The notes under the pieces were generated by a model that saw only the letters and a list, made by a program, of their open reading frames with translations, did no database searches and was not told where the DNA came from. 64,000 bases of DNA from Amycolatopsis balhimycina FH 1894 (GTDB lineage: Bacteria > Actinomycetota > Actinomycetes > Mycobacteriales > Pseudonocardiaceae), in the NCBI RefSeq assembly GCF_000384295.1, contig NZ_KB913037.1, positions 2,962,649-3,026,648 on the forward strand, in the 5' to 3' direction. Positions 8,422-17,597 of the stretch are shown in pieces (positions within the stretch are counted from its first letter, which is position 1; every line of letters begins with the position of its first letter). Made by a program: the position numbers and the translations under genes.

Positions 8422-9984
8422 TCACCGCCTCCGGTTGCCGAACAGCCCCCGCGTGATCTCCCGGCCCAGCGCACTCGCCGCCGACCGCATGAACGACTTC
8501 ACGGCGGGGTTCTTCATCGCCGACTCGAGGAACCCCGGCTCGTCCTTCCCGGGCGCCGGCGCGGGTGCCTCGGGCGCCGGAGCCTCGGGGGCGGGAGCGG
8601 CGGCGACCTTCGCGGCCAGCTTCTCGTAGGCCGACTCCCGGTCGATCGTCTCGGCGTACTTGGCGTGCAGGTCGGACGCCGTCACGGCCGCGGCGACGGC
8701 CTCCGGCCCGATCGAGCCCAGCTTCGACCGCGGCGCGCGCAGCCGCGTCCACGCCACCGGCGTCGGCGCGCCCCGCTCCGACAGCACCGTGACGATCGCC
8801 TCACCGATGCCCAGCGAGGTCAACGCCGTGTCGAGCTCGTAGAACTTCGTCTTCGGGTAGGTCTTGACCGTCTTGGCCAGCGCCGCCTGGTCGTCCGGGG
8901 TGAACGCGCGCAGCGCGTGCTGGATCCGGGCGCCGAGCTGCGAAAGCACGGCGTTCGGGATGTCCGTCGGCAGCTGCGTGCAGAAGAACACCCCGACGCC
9001 CTTCGACCGGATCAGCTTCACGGTCTGCTCGATGCGCTCCAGGAACGCCTTCGACGCGTCGTTGAACAGCAGGTGCGCCTCGTCGAAGAAGAACACCAGC
9101 TTCGGCTTGTCGAGGTCGCCTTCCTCGGGCAGTTCCTCGAACAGCTCCGCCAGCAGCCACATCAGGAACGTCGAGAACAGCGCCGGCTTCGCCTGCAGGT
9201 TGTCCAGCTCCAGCAGCGTGACGACGCCCTTGCCGTCCGCCTGGCGCATCAGGTCGTGGACGTCCAGCTCGGGTTCGCCGAAGAAGTCCTCGCCGCCCTG
9301 TGCCTCCAGATTGGACAGCGCCCGCAGGATCACCCCGGCCGTCGCCGCCGAGACCCCGCCGATGCCCTTGAGGTCCTCCTTGCCTTCGTCGCCGGTCAGG
9401 TGCGTGATCACCGAACGGAGATCCTTCGTGTCCAGCAGGGCGAGGCCACGCCGGTCCGCCCAGTGGAAGATCAGCCCGAGCGTCGACTCCTGCGTCTCGT
9501 TCAGCCCCAGCACCTTGGCCAGCAGCACCGGCCCGAAGCTCGTGACCGTCGCCCGGATCGGCGACCCCTTCCCGCCCGTCCCGAGCGACAGGAACTGCAC
9601 CGGGAACGCGGAGCCCGCCCAGTCGTCACCGAGCTCCCGCGAACGCCGCGTGACCTTGTCGTTCGCCTCCCCCGCGGCCGCGAGGCCGGACAGGTCGCCC
9701 TTCACATCCGCGAGCACCACCGGCACCCCGGCGGCCGACAACTGCTCCGCGATCAGCTGCAAAGTCTTCGTCTTGCCCGTCCCGGTCGCGCCCGCGACCA
9801 AGCCGTGCCGGTTCAGCGTCGCCAACGGCAGGCGAACGGCGGCCGCCGCGTCCACCTGCCCGTCGAGCACCACCGCACCCAGCTCCAGCGCGGCACCCTC
9901 ACTCGCATAACCAGCGGCGATCTCACTCGCCGGCGATCCCTGCACCGTCACTGTCCCGCTCCCGATCTGTGTCCTGCGCCACAC
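8422..9984 (-). CDS. HerA-like ATPase, DUF853 family
   Basis: P-loop ATPase of 520 residues. Walker A is GATGTGKTKT (about residues 65-74) and Walker B is KLVFFFDEAHLLF. The VLADVKGDLSGLA segment and a long Ala/Pro/Glu-rich C-terminal linker fit the DUF853 (HerA/VirD4-related) proteins widespread in bacteria. GTG 9984 is the longest start; a GTG about 11 codons later is possible. It is divergent from orn. No nuclease partner lies nearby, so a HerA-based defence pair is not supported. Confidence 0.85.
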   Translation of the reverse strand: MWRRTQIGSGTVTVQGSPASEIAAGYASEGAALELGAVVLDGQVDAAAAVRLPLATLNRHGLVAGATGTGKTKTLQLIAEQLSAAGVPVVLADVKGDLSGLAAAGEANDKVTRRSRELGDDWAGSAFPVQFLSLGTGGKGSPIRATVTSFGPVLLAKVLGLNETQESTLGLIFHWADRRGLALLDTKDLRSVITHLTGDEGKEDLKGIGGVSAATAGVILRALSNLEAQGGEDFFGEPELDVHDLMRQADGKGVVTLLELDNLQAKPALFSTFLMWLLAELFEELPEEGDLDKPKLVFFFDEAHLLFNDASKAFLERIEQTVKLIRSKGVGVFFCTQLPTDIPNAVLSQLGARIQHALRAFTPDDQAALAKTVKTYPKTKFYELDTALTSLGIGEAIVTVLSERGAPTPVAWTRLRAPRSKLGSIGPEAVAAAVTASDLHAKYAETIDRESAYEKLAAKVAAAPAPEAPAPEAPAPAPGKDEPGFLESAMKNPAVKSFMRSAASALGREITRGLFGNRRR

Positions 9985-10064
9985 CGAACCCGGCTTCGCG
10001 AGCGTAACGCGCCGTACGCGCAGGTAACGCCCCTCATATCCCCGTGTCGGGTTAGGGTCACCAG

Positions 10065-10673
10065 GTGACCGACCGCCTAGTCTGGATCGACTGCGAGATG
10101 ACGGGGCTCGACCTCGGCAAGGAAGCGTTGATCGAAATCGCCGCCCTCGTCACCGACGCCGAGCTGAACGTGCTCGGCGACGGCGTCGACATCGTCATCC
10201 ACGCCGACGAGGAAAAACTCGCCGGGATGCCGGACGTCGTCCGCGAGATGCACGCCCACTCCGGCCTCACCGAAGAGGTCCGCCGCTCCACCGTGACCCT
10301 CGAAGAAGCCGAACGCCGCGTCCTCGGCTACATCCGCGAGCACGTCCCCGAATCCGGCACCGCCCCCCTCGCCGGCAACTCCATCGCCACCGACCGCGGC
10401 TTCATCGCCCGCGACATGCCGGCCCTCGACGCCCACCTCCACTACCGCATGGTCGACGTCTCCTCCGTCAAGGAACTCGTCCGCCGCTGGTACCCGCGCA
10501 TCTACTACGCGAAGCCGGAGAAAGGCCTCGCCCACCGCGCCCTCGCCGACATCAAGGAATCCATCGGCGAACTCGACTACTACCGGCGCGTCGCCTTCGT
10601 CCCCCAGCCCGGCCCCACCAGCGAAGAAGCCAAGGCCGCCGCCGCTGAAGTGCAGGAACAGCACCAGAGGTAA
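10065..10673 (+). CDS. orn: oligoribonuclease
   Basis: 3'-5' exoribonuclease of the DEDDh family that degrades 2-5-mer RNA and pGpG. The motifs are complete: [11 protein letters not shown] (Exo I), [10 protein letters not shown] (Exo II) and [11 protein letters not shown] (Exo III His and Asp). 202 residues, normal length. Starts at GTG 10065. The downstream position of tRNA-His is common near actinobacterial orn genes. Confidence 0.97.
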   Translation: MTDRLVWIDCEMTGLDLGKEALIEIAALVTDAELNVLGDGVDIVIHADEEKLAGMPDVVREMHAHSGLTEEVRRSTVTLEEAERRVLGYIREHVPESGTAPLAGNSIATDRGFIARDMPALDAHLHYRMVDVSSVKELVRRWYPRIYYAKPEKGLAHRALADIKESIGELDYYRRVAFVPQPGPTSEEAKAAAAEVQEQHQR

Positions 10674-10749
10674 CCCCCTGCGAACCCCGCGAGGGCACCC
10701 GCTACGATTACAGCCAACGAGGTGATCGCAAGCGGTTCCCTCGCTGATG

Positions 10750-10825
10750 GTGGGCGTAGCTCAGCTGGTAGAGCACCTGGTTGTGGTCCAGGAGGTCGCG
10801 GGTTCGAAACCCGTCGCTCACCCCA
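10750..10825 (+). tRNA. tRNA-His (anticodon GTG)
   Basis: Complete cloverleaf. Acceptor GTGGGCG pairs with CGCTCAC, the anticodon loop reads TTGTGGT with anticodon GTG, and the T-arm is GGGTTCGAAACCC. G at 10749 can serve as the extra G(-1) typical of tRNA-His opposite C73, and CCA is encoded (10823-10825). Confidence 0.97.
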
Positions 10826-10841
10826 TCACCCCGGCATGGTC

Positions 10842-10860
10842 AGGGCCTTGCGGCCCTTTT
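10842..10860 (+). terminator. intrinsic terminator after tRNA-His
   Basis: AGGGCC, a TTGC loop, then GGCCCT followed by a short T run, 17 bases after the tRNA. Confidence 0.75.
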
Positions 10861-10944
10861 CCGTTGTCGGGGTTTCGCCTTTTTGTGGGGGTCGAACCCC
10901 CACACCCCCGCCGGGGGCACGCCCCCGGACCCCCATCCGTGTGG

Positions 10945-12240
10945 TTACGTTCGGGGGTTTGACGTGGCCTCTGAGGTTGCTGGGGTTGGGGTGGGGTTCA
11001 GGGCTGCTGGGCGGATTACTGCCAGGGCCAGGAGGGCTAGGGCCAGCGCTACGTACAGGGCGTGAGCCAGTGCTTGGGTCAAGGGGGCGTAGTTGTCTGG
11101 GAGGACCGCCAGGCCTACTACCGGGACGTTGCCTCGGCCGTCTCCTACCTTCCAGGGGAAGAGCAGGAGGTAGGTCAGCGTCAGGGCTGCGGCTGGGAGC
11201 CAGGTGCGGGCGCGCAGCGCTGCGCACGATGCCATTACGAAGAATGGGATGAACCAGACCCAGTAGTGGGACCACGTCCAGGGGGTTACCAGGACCATCA
11301 GGGCGCCCGTCACGCTCACTGCCAGCAGTTCGCGGCCTTCGCGGTGGGCTCGGATGGCGATCCAGAGTGCGGCTATGGCTACTACCGCTGCTGCTGGGAT
11401 CCAGATCTTGCCTGGGACGTCCGGGATGTCCAGCAGGCGGGCCAGTGCGCCTCGGATTGACTGGTTCTCCGGGGATGTTGCGTCGCTGTCGCCGGTGATT
11501 CGGGATGGGTCTGCCAGGTTGGCCGACCAGAATGCCGCCGAGTCTCGGGGCAGTGCCACGAAGCCGGCCAGGACCGTCAGGGCGAACGTGCCCGTGGCTA
11601 CTGCCGCCGCGCGGAACCTGCGTGTCACCAGCAGATACACCACGAAGATCGCCGGGGTCAGCTTGATGCCCGCCGCCAATCCGACGCCGGCGCCCGTCCA
11701 CCAGCGGTTCCGGCCGGTCAGGTCGACCAGGACCAGGCACAGCAGCACCAGGTTCACCTGGCCCGAGGTGAAGTTCATCAGCACCGGCTGCATCGGCAGC
11801 GCCAGCGCCGTCAGCGCCGCCGTCGCCGCGATCCGCCCCTGGTCCGGCGCGTACCCCTGCTGCCCCAGCGACACCCAGACGACCACCAGCAGGGCGAACA
11901 GGTTCACCAGCACGGCCAGCAGCGGAAGCAGCAGCTTCGGCACCACCGTCAACGGCACGAACACACCGGCCGCGAACGGCGTGTACTTGAACGTACCGCC
12001 GATCGTCGGCAGGACCGAGACCCCCGGTTCGTACAGGGACATCCCGGCACGCACCGCCCGGCCGGTCGCCACATAGGACTTGAAGTCCTCGAGATAGACG
12101 CCCGCCGTCGTCCAGACGCCGGCCCACACGGTGTACCCCGCGAAGATCACCAGCAGCAGCGCCCCGGACAGCACCATCCACCACAGCGGCGCGGGCAACT
12201 TCCGCCCGACCGGTGCTTCCGAAACCGCGACCGTCGTCAT
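10945..12240 (-). CDS. GT87-family membrane glycosyltransferase (mannosyltransferase-like)
   Basis: Polytopic membrane protein of 431 residues with about ten helices. The first loop carries YLEDFKSYVATGRAV, with the acidic residue conserved in DUF2029/GT87 polyprenol-phosphomannose-dependent alpha-mannosyltransferases. The NQSIRGAL motif is also characteristic. Likely elongates lipid-linked mannans at the outer membrane face (family inference). The C-terminal third (10945-11650) uses noticeably fewer G/C-ending codons than the N-terminal part and the neighbouring genes. It is divergent from the transporter at 12330. Confidence 0.85.
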   Translation of the reverse strand: MTTVAVSEAPVGRKLPAPLWWMVLSGALLLVIFAGYTVWAGVWTTAGVYLEDFKSYVATGRAVRAGMSLYEPGVSVLPTIGGTFKYTPFAAGVFVPLTVVPKLLLPLLAVLVNLFALLVVVWVSLGQQGYAPDQGRIAATAALTALALPMQPVLMNFTSGQVNLVLLCLVLVDLTGRNRWWTGAGVGLAAGIKLTPAIFVVYLLVTRRFRAAAVATGTFALTVLAGFVALPRDSAAFWSANLADPSRITGDSDATSPENQSIRGALARLLDIPDVPGKIWIPAAAVVAIAALWIAIRAHREGRELLAVSVTGALMVLVTPWTWSHYWVWFIPFFVMASCAALRARTWLPAAALTLTYLLLFPWKVGDGRGNVPVVGLAVLPDNYAPLTQALAHALYVALALALLALAVIRPAALNPTPTPATSEATSNPRT

Positions 12241-12329
12241 GAGCTTCCCCCTCGATACGCGCCGGAAGTGTAGGCAGCTTGAAATGTCCTAATTGGCCTT
12301 AGCCCAAACGTGGTAACGCTCACGACCGG

Positions 12330-13778
12330 ATGGCTCATCGTGCGAGGACCCGGATGCCGATGCACCGTGGAGTGGTGGAACGTTCACTGCCGAAGATACG
12401 AAAGCGGAAGAAACTGCGCTACGAGGACATCACCGTCGTCGACCAGTCCCTGCTCAAGCGCGCGGTCGGAGCCGCGGCGCTGGGCAACGCCATGGAGTGG
12501 TTCGACTTCGGCGTCTACGCCTACATCGCCGACACCATCTCCGAGGTGTTCTTCCCCGCCAGCGTGTCACCCGGCGTGCGGCTCATCGGGACGTTCGGCG
12601 CCTTCACCGCCGCCTTCCTCATGCGCCCGCTCGGCGGCCTCGTCTTCGGGCCGCTCGGCGACCGCATCGGACGACAGAAGGTCCTCGCCGTCACGATGAT
12701 CATGATGGCGATCGGCACGCTCTGCATCGGACTGATCCCGTCGTACGCCACCATCGGCGTCTGGTCACCGATCCTGCTCGTCCTCGCCCGCATGGTGCAG
12801 GGCTTCTCGACCGGCGGCGAATACGGCGGCGCGACGACGTTCATCGCCGAGTACTCCCCCGACAAACGCCGCGGCTTCATGGGTTCCTGGCTCGAGTTCG
12901 GCACGCTGTCCGGGTACGTGCTCGGCGCGTCCGTCGTCACCGGCATGAAGGCCTGGGTGCCGCACGAGACGCTGCTCGACTGGGGCTGGCGCGTCCCGTT
13001 CCTCATCGCCGGGCCACTCGGCATCATCGGCCTCTACATGCGCCTCAAGCTCGAGGAAACGCCGGCGTTCCGGAAGCACGCCGAGGAGGCCGAGAAGCGC
13101 GGCCGCTCCGGCGAGCCGTTCTGGAAGATGTTCACCGAGTACTGGCCCGCGCTGCTCATCTGCATCGGCCTGGTGCTCGTGTTCAACGTCACCGACTACA
13201 TGCTGCTGTCGTACATGCCGACATACCTGTCGGAGCAGCTGCACCTCGACGCCGCCCACGGGCTGCTGCTGATCATCGTCGTCATGGTCGTGATGATGCT
13301 CATCATCATGGTCGGCGGCCGGATCACCGACCACGTCGGCCGCAAGCCGGTGATGATGGCGGGCTGCCTCGGGTTCCTCGTGCTGTCCTGGCCGCTGATG
13401 CTGCTGGTGCACGACGGCGGCCTCGTCGTCACGTTCCTCGGCCTGATGGGGCTCGGCCTGCTGCTGCTCTGCTTCGAGGTGTCGATGCCGTCGGCGCTGC
13501 CCGCGTTGTTCCCGACGGCGATCCGCTACGGCGCGCTGTCGATCGCGTTCAACATCTCGGTGTCGCTCTTCGGCGGCACGACACCGCTGGTGATGCAGGC
13601 TCTGATCTCAGCGACCGGCCACGACTTCTGGCCGGCCTGGTACCTGATGGCGGCCGGCGCGATCGGCGCGGTCGCGGTGTTCTTCAGCCGCGAGACCGCG
13701 AACAAGCCGCTGTGGGGGTCGGGCCCCGCGGTGTCGACCGAGGCGGAGGCGCGGGAGCTGGTTCGCGACTCGGCTTAG
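12330..13778 (+). CDS. MFS transporter, ProP-like metabolite:H+ symporter family
   Basis: Twelve-helix transporter of the MHS group (proline, betaine, ectoine and similar solutes). Signatures are NAMEWFDFGVYAYIA at helix 1, GDRIGRQKVL in loop 2-3 and FSTGGEYGGATTFIAEY in helix 4. The start is uncertain: 12330 gives 482 residues, and starts ten or more codons later are possible. Its TAG stop overlaps the TAA stop of the convergent L,D-transpeptidase gene (13775-13778). Confidence 0.88.
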   Translation: MAHRARTRMPMHRGVVERSLPKIRKRKKLRYEDITVVDQSLLKRAVGAAALGNAMEWFDFGVYAYIADTISEVFFPASVSPGVRLIGTFGAFTAAFLMRPLGGLVFGPLGDRIGRQKVLAVTMIMMAIGTLCIGLIPSYATIGVWSPILLVLARMVQGFSTGGEYGGATTFIAEYSPDKRRGFMGSWLEFGTLSGYVLGASVVTGMKAWVPHETLLDWGWRVPFLIAGPLGIIGLYMRLKLEETPAFRKHAEEAEKRGRSGEPFWKMFTEYWPALLICIGLVLVFNVTDYMLLSYMPTYLSEQLHLDAAHGLLLIIVVMVVMMLIIMVGGRITDHVGRKPVMMAGCLGFLVLSWPLMLLVHDGGLVVTFLGLMGLGLLLLCFEVSMPSALPALFPTAIRYGALSIAFNISVSLFGGTTPLVMQALISATGHDFWPAWYLMAAGAIGAVAVFFSRETANKPLWGSGPAVSTEAEARELVRDSA

Positions 13779-14974
13779 TTCCCGCCGGTACGCCACTCGT
13801 CCCAGGACAGCTGCCAGACGCTCCAGCCGTCGGTCGGCTCGAGCTTCGGGCCGCCGCTGTTCTGTACGGTGACGACGTCGCCCTTCTTGGCGGTGTCCAT
13901 CAGCCACTTCGCGTTCTCGGTGGACAGGTTCAGGCAGCCGTGGCTGACGTTGCTGCGGCCCTGCTGCCGCACCGACCAGGGCGCGGAGTGGAAGAAGATG
14001 CCGCTGTAGGACAGGCGCACCGCGTACTGCACGAAGGTGCTGTAGCCGCCGGGAGCGTCTTCGGGCACGCCGTAGGTGGCGGAGTTCATCGTGTAGCCGG
14101 TGTGCTCGCTCATGACGGTGTAGGTGCCGGCGGGGGTGTTGTGGCCCGGCTTGCCCATGGAGGTCGGCATGGTCTTGACCTCCTTGTCGTTGATCGAGAC
14201 CGTCATCTGGTGCGTCCCCCCATCGGCGACGGCGACGAGCTTGTCGCCGACGGTCACGCCGGCGCGCTTGTCCTCCCGCCCGTAGCTGCCGTTGCCGAGC
14301 GGCTTGCCGTAGACGGCGGCGTCGACCTTGATCTTGGTACCGCTCTTCCAGTACTCCTTCGGCCGCCAGGTCACCTGCTTGTCACCGGACCAGCGAAAGG
14401 CCCCCTCGGTGGCCGGCTCGGCGGTGACCTTCAGCGCCTTCTCGGCCGCTGCCTTGTCGGCGACGTTGCCGGCGAAGGTGAAGATCAGCGGCATCCCGAC
14501 CCCGACGGTATCGCCGTCGACGAGGTTCACCGAGACGTCGAGCTGCCGCGCGGGCTTGACGGTGGTGAAGGTCGACTCCGCAGTGACGGGCTTGCCGTCG
14601 GCACCGGTCGCGCTCGCGGTCAGCGTGTAGATCTTGTGGTAGCCGAGCGGCTCGGCGGAGTCCCAGCCGGAGCCATCGGCCCGCGCCGTCCCGCCGACGA
14701 CCTTGCCGTCGGCCCCGGTCAGCTTCACTTCGCCGACCTTCCCGTCCTTGACGGTGACGCTCACCGGTTCACCGGGCGCAACGTCCTTGGCATCCTTCGC
14801 AGGACTCAACGCGAGCACGGCGGGCGCCGGAGCGGACGCGGGCGCGGGCTTGGACGCACTCGAGGACGCCCTCGGCTTCGGCGGCTCACCCGCCGGACTG
14901 CTGCTGCAGCCTGCCACCGTGAGGCCGATCACGCCGGCGACCACCAGCGCCCCCAAGCCGGTCGAACCCCTCAT
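13775..14974 (-). CDS. L,D-transpeptidase lipoprotein
   Basis: Peptidoglycan cross-linking enzyme making 3-3 bonds on the cell surface. The start MRGSTGLGALVVAGVIGLTVAGC gives a lipoprotein signal with the LTVAGC lipobox; an upstream frame extension lacks these features and was dropped. Two Ig-like domains (about residues 50-250) precede the YkuD catalytic domain. That domain carries FFHSAPW and the active-site motif VSHGCLNLS with the nucleophilic Cys, as in mycobacterial LdtB-type enzymes. 399 residues. Confidence 0.93.
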   Translation of the reverse strand: MRGSTGLGALVVAGVIGLTVAGCSSSPAGEPPKPRASSSASKPAPASAPAPAVLALSPAKDAKDVAPGEPVSVTVKDGKVGEVKLTGADGKVVGGTARADGSGWDSAEPLGYHKIYTLTASATGADGKPVTAESTFTTVKPARQLDVSVNLVDGDTVGVGMPLIFTFAGNVADKAAAEKALKVTAEPATEGAFRWSGDKQVTWRPKEYWKSGTKIKVDAAVYGKPLGNGSYGREDKRAGVTVGDKLVAVADGGTHQMTVSINDKEVKTMPTSMGKPGHNTPAGTYTVMSEHTGYTMNSATYGVPEDAPGGYSTFVQYAVRLSYSGIFFHSAPWSVRQQGRSNVSHGCLNLSTENAKWLMDTAKKGDVVTVQNSGGPKLEPTDGWSVWQLSWDEWRTGGN

Positions 14975-15138
14975 ACCCACCCGCCCGTTTCGCCGTCGAT
15001 GTCCGGCTACAGTGTGCCCGACCAGCCGGGACACCGGGGCGGCAACGCCGGAACCGGTCAAGGGGACCCCCCTGAAACGAGCCCTGAACGGGGTGCTAAT
15101 CTTTTCCACGTCGCCAGGGGAAACCCGGGCAGACACCA

Positions 15139-15211
15139 GCGCCATTAGCTCAATTGGCAGAGCAGCTGGCTCTTAACCAGCGGGTTCGGGGTTCGAGTCC
15201 CTGATGGCGCA
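15139..15211 (+). tRNA. tRNA-Lys (anticodon CTT); integration target, contains attL
   Basis: Acceptor GCGCCAT pairs with ATGGCGC, the anticodon loop is CTCTTAA with anticodon CTT, and the T-arm is normal. CCA is not encoded. Its 3' part is repeated at 57393, so this is the attachment site of the island that follows. The tRNA remains complete after integration. Confidence 0.97.
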
Positions 15212-15215
15212 CAGT
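15176..15215 (+). repeat. attL: 40-bp direct repeat with 57393-57432
   Basis: The segment from the anticodon-stem end of tRNA-Lys to four bases past the tRNA is identical to 57393-57432. Six more bases on the left match with one change. Repeats of tRNA 3' ends of this size flank tyrosine-integrase islands. Confidence 0.92.
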
Positions 15216-15220
15216 TGGAA

Positions 15221-15277
15221 AGCAAAGCCCACCAACAGATTCCCTGAATTTCAGGGTCGCTGCTGGTGGGCTTTGCT
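15221..15277. repeat. nested hairpin beside attL
   Basis: Outer arms 15221-15238 and 15260-15277 pair in 17 of 18 positions and enclose an inner CCCTGA/TCAGGG stem. A related hairpin follows the second att copy at about 57435-57494. It could be the tRNA terminator or an integrase-binding region; position alone does not decide. Confidence 0.7.
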
Positions 15278-15317
15278 CGTGTGTGCAGCCCGGGTGCAGC
15301 CGACGTGTCGCCCCGGT

Positions 15318-15557
15318 TCAGTGACTTGCCGTCACCATCCGTGCTCGCGGTGACCCGCTGCGCTGCCGGGGCACCACCACCTTGTGGATCTTGGCCCCGC
15401 GCTGGTACCCCGCGCGCCGGACCAACGCCGCCGTCGCATCCGCCGCCTGCTGCGCCAGGCAGGGCAGAACACTGGTGTAGGTATCCGCGGTCAGCACGAT
15501 GCTGGAATGCCCGAGCAGGGCCTGCACCACCCGCAACTCATTCCCTGCCGCCAGCGA
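15318..15557 (-). pseudogene. tyrosine integrase, C-terminal remnant 1
   Basis: Only the last ~80 residues of a phage-type integrase remain. They include LLGHSSIVLTADTYTSVLP, with the LGH box and the nucleophilic Tyr. The N-terminal and RHxLRH parts are gone, replaced at about 15556 by an insertion sequence that now reads in frame into the remnant. Its 3' end faces attL, the usual order for tRNA-integrating elements. It closely resembles the remnant at 57469-57896. Confidence 0.85.
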
Positions 15558-16504
15558 CAGGGTCCGTCGACCGTTGTAGTGCCGGATGTACTCGGCAAGC
15601 GCGGCCCGCAGATGCCGCTCGCCCACGATCAACATACGATCGGTGAGCTCGGTCCTGACCGTGAGTACAAACCGTTCCGCGTAGCAGTTCGCGCGCGGGC
15701 AGCGCGGAGGGATCTTAACCGTCTCAATGCCCACGTCGGCCAGGACGGCGTCGAACGAAGCCGCGAACTGGCCAGCCCGGTCGCGGATGAGAAGCCTGAA
15801 GTCGTCGACTCGATCACCGAGATCCACCATCAGATTGCGATCTGCTGCGTAGTCCACTCGCCGTCCGGATTCGTTGTCGTGCCCAGGATGTGCACGTAGC
15901 GGCTGCCGACCTCCACCACGAAGAACACGTAAATCCGCTTGAGGGTGAACGCACAGTCGATGTGGAAGAAGTCGCACGCCAGCATCGTCGCCGCCTGCGT
16001 GCGGAGGAACTGCCGCCATCTCGCGTCGGTTTGCCGGCACGGCGCGGGAGGTATGCGCGCCCGCTTCAGGATCCGCCGGATCGTCGACGCACCGACCCGA
16101 TGTCCGAGCTTGAGCAGCTCACCCTGAATCCTTTGGTACCCCCAGCTGTGGTTCTCCCTGGCCATCCGCTCGATCAACCCAGCGATCGCCTCGCCAACGG
16201 GTGGACGCCCGACCCGGTGTGAATAGGTCCACTTCGCGGCTACCAGGCGCCGATGCCAACGCAGGATCGTGCCCGGGGTGACCAGCCGGTGTGCCCGCAG
16301 CCTCTTGGGCAACAGCCGGACCAGCGCGGCGAGAACAGCCCGGTCGGCCCAGTCCAGGCGAGGTTTCGAGTCGCCTCTGCGCAGCACAGCAACCTCGTGA
16401 CGTAGCACGAGCAGCTCGATGTCCTTCGATTCCGACGAGCGGCCGAACAACACCACCAGGCCCACCAGCCGGAGGAAGATCAGATAGAGCAGACGCAGCG
16501 CCAT
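15556..16504 (-). pseudogene. rve/DDE transposase, frameshifted and 3'-truncated (copy A)
   Basis: The N-terminal frame (from ATG 16504) shows [18 protein letters not shown] and the first catalytic region [20 protein letters not shown]. It then runs to a stop at 15830. The remaining catalytic part, [14 protein letters not shown] to HYNGRR, continues in another frame. Comparison with copy B shows one C missing near 15838 as the cause. An integrase-core transposase related to the IS3/IS481 type; exact family not determined. Confidence 0.85.
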
Positions 16505-16584
16505 GGCCGCCGATCATGCCCCGCCCGTCGAACGCGCCTGTCGCCGCAGGTCAGATGGGTGGGCCGACTTCTGGAACCCCACAC
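15556..16584 (-). mobile_element. insertion sequence copy A (left end lost)
   Basis: Copy of the DDE element also seen at 39085-40283 and 56820-57160. The right terminal repeat is present (16566-16584, GACTTCTGGAACCCCACAC). The left end is missing: the element stops at about 15556 inside the transposase and joins the integrase remnant. Right of it is a truncated gene, so it marks a rearrangement joint and not a clean insertion. Confidence 0.85.
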
Positions 16585-16600
16585 GCCGCAGCCCTGCGCG

Positions 16601-17131
16601 TCAGCACCAAATCCGCCTATCGATGGCACCGCCACTGGCAGGCTGGCGGGGCTGCTCGCTCAGCCGCCGCTCGGCGGCATCGTGCTCGGTGGCGCGGGCG
16701 ACCCGGTCCAGGTGGGCCATCGTGGCCGCGTGGACCTCCTGCTGGTGAGCCAGAGCGCGTTCCCGGTTGTCGAGGTCGGCCTCCGTGGAGTGCTGCCGCC
16801 GCCAGGATAGGTACAGCGCGACCACGCCGCCGCTGCCGACCGCGACGCTCAACCCCACCTTCAACGCATCCAGCCGCGCAGACACCAGCTCGGCACCGTT
16901 GAGCCCAGCAGTCGCCGGCCACCACAGCACCACCACCGCACCCGCGGTCAGCACCGCGATCACGGCTGCAGTCAGCCACATCGTCTTCGGCGACAGCTCC
17001 CGCAACCGCGGCCGGTGAGCCGACACGGCGGGCGGCGGCGAAGCGGAACGCCCGGACTCGAGGGCGGTGGCGAGACGTCGTCGGTCATGCTCATCTACGT
17101 CGCTGAGGCCGACCACGATGTTGCAGATCAC
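16601..17131 (-). pseudogene. N-terminal half of a two-TM (pentapeptide-repeat-type) protein, cut by IS copy A
   Basis: Begins at GTG 17131. Shows two membrane helices (around residues 52-72 and 90-108), then a charged coiled segment with WRRQHSTEADLDNRERALAHQ. This matches the N-terminal module that usually precedes pentapeptide repeats in actinobacterial proteins (inference from memory). The expected repeats are absent because homology stops just before IS copy A. Confidence 0.5.
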
Positions 17132-17597
17132 CTCAAGGCGTGCACCGCCGCTCGATCTGCACGCCGAGCCCCGTCATCGTCGGGATGCCCGGTGGCCTCC
17201 GCGCGCGACGCCAGCTTCAGACGCAGGACCAACCCACCGGCGACAGGCCCATTTCCCCCGTGAGTCATGGGGTGTGGGCGACCAACAGCACGCATATTGG
17301 GTCAAGACCAGCGACGTCGTACTCGTCATCGTTGTCCAGGTCGCAGCCGACCAAGTCGACACGATCGTGCCGCGGCACGGCGTAGCCAGCGATCGGTGAG
17401 CCGGCAGTCGTGTAGTGCGGGCACACCGCGGCAGTCAACCGCGCACACCGCAACGAGCACACAGCACCGCCGTACATCTCCACCATCTTGTTGACCTGAT
17501 CGGCTGAACGAGCCCAACTGGTCTCGCGGTGCGGAACTCATGCGGGCACCGTAGCGGAACCCCGTACCCGGCTGGCGGGCGCGGAGCCGATGACCCG
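17132..17597. other. no secure gene; one weak small ORF
   Basis: On the minus strand, ATG 17486 to 17265 encodes 73 residues with a CSLRC and CPHY pattern that could bind metal. There is no good ribosome site and I recognise no family. The remainder holds nothing I can support. Confidence 0.3.

Noticed and set aside
8422..9984. HerA-like ATPase as part of a HerA-nuclease defence system
   Set aside because: It lies in the conserved chromosomal part beside orn, with no SIR2, DUF4297 or other nuclease gene adjacent.
5574..10068. Very long antisense open frames over the M20, htrA and HerA-like genes
   Set aside because: They mirror the codon structure of the real genes in high-GC DNA, have no family motifs and no ribosome sites.
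15556..16504. Programmed ribosomal frameshift in the rve-type transposase
   Set aside because: Copies A and B each show the missing base at the other's shift site, so the frameshifts are independent deletions.
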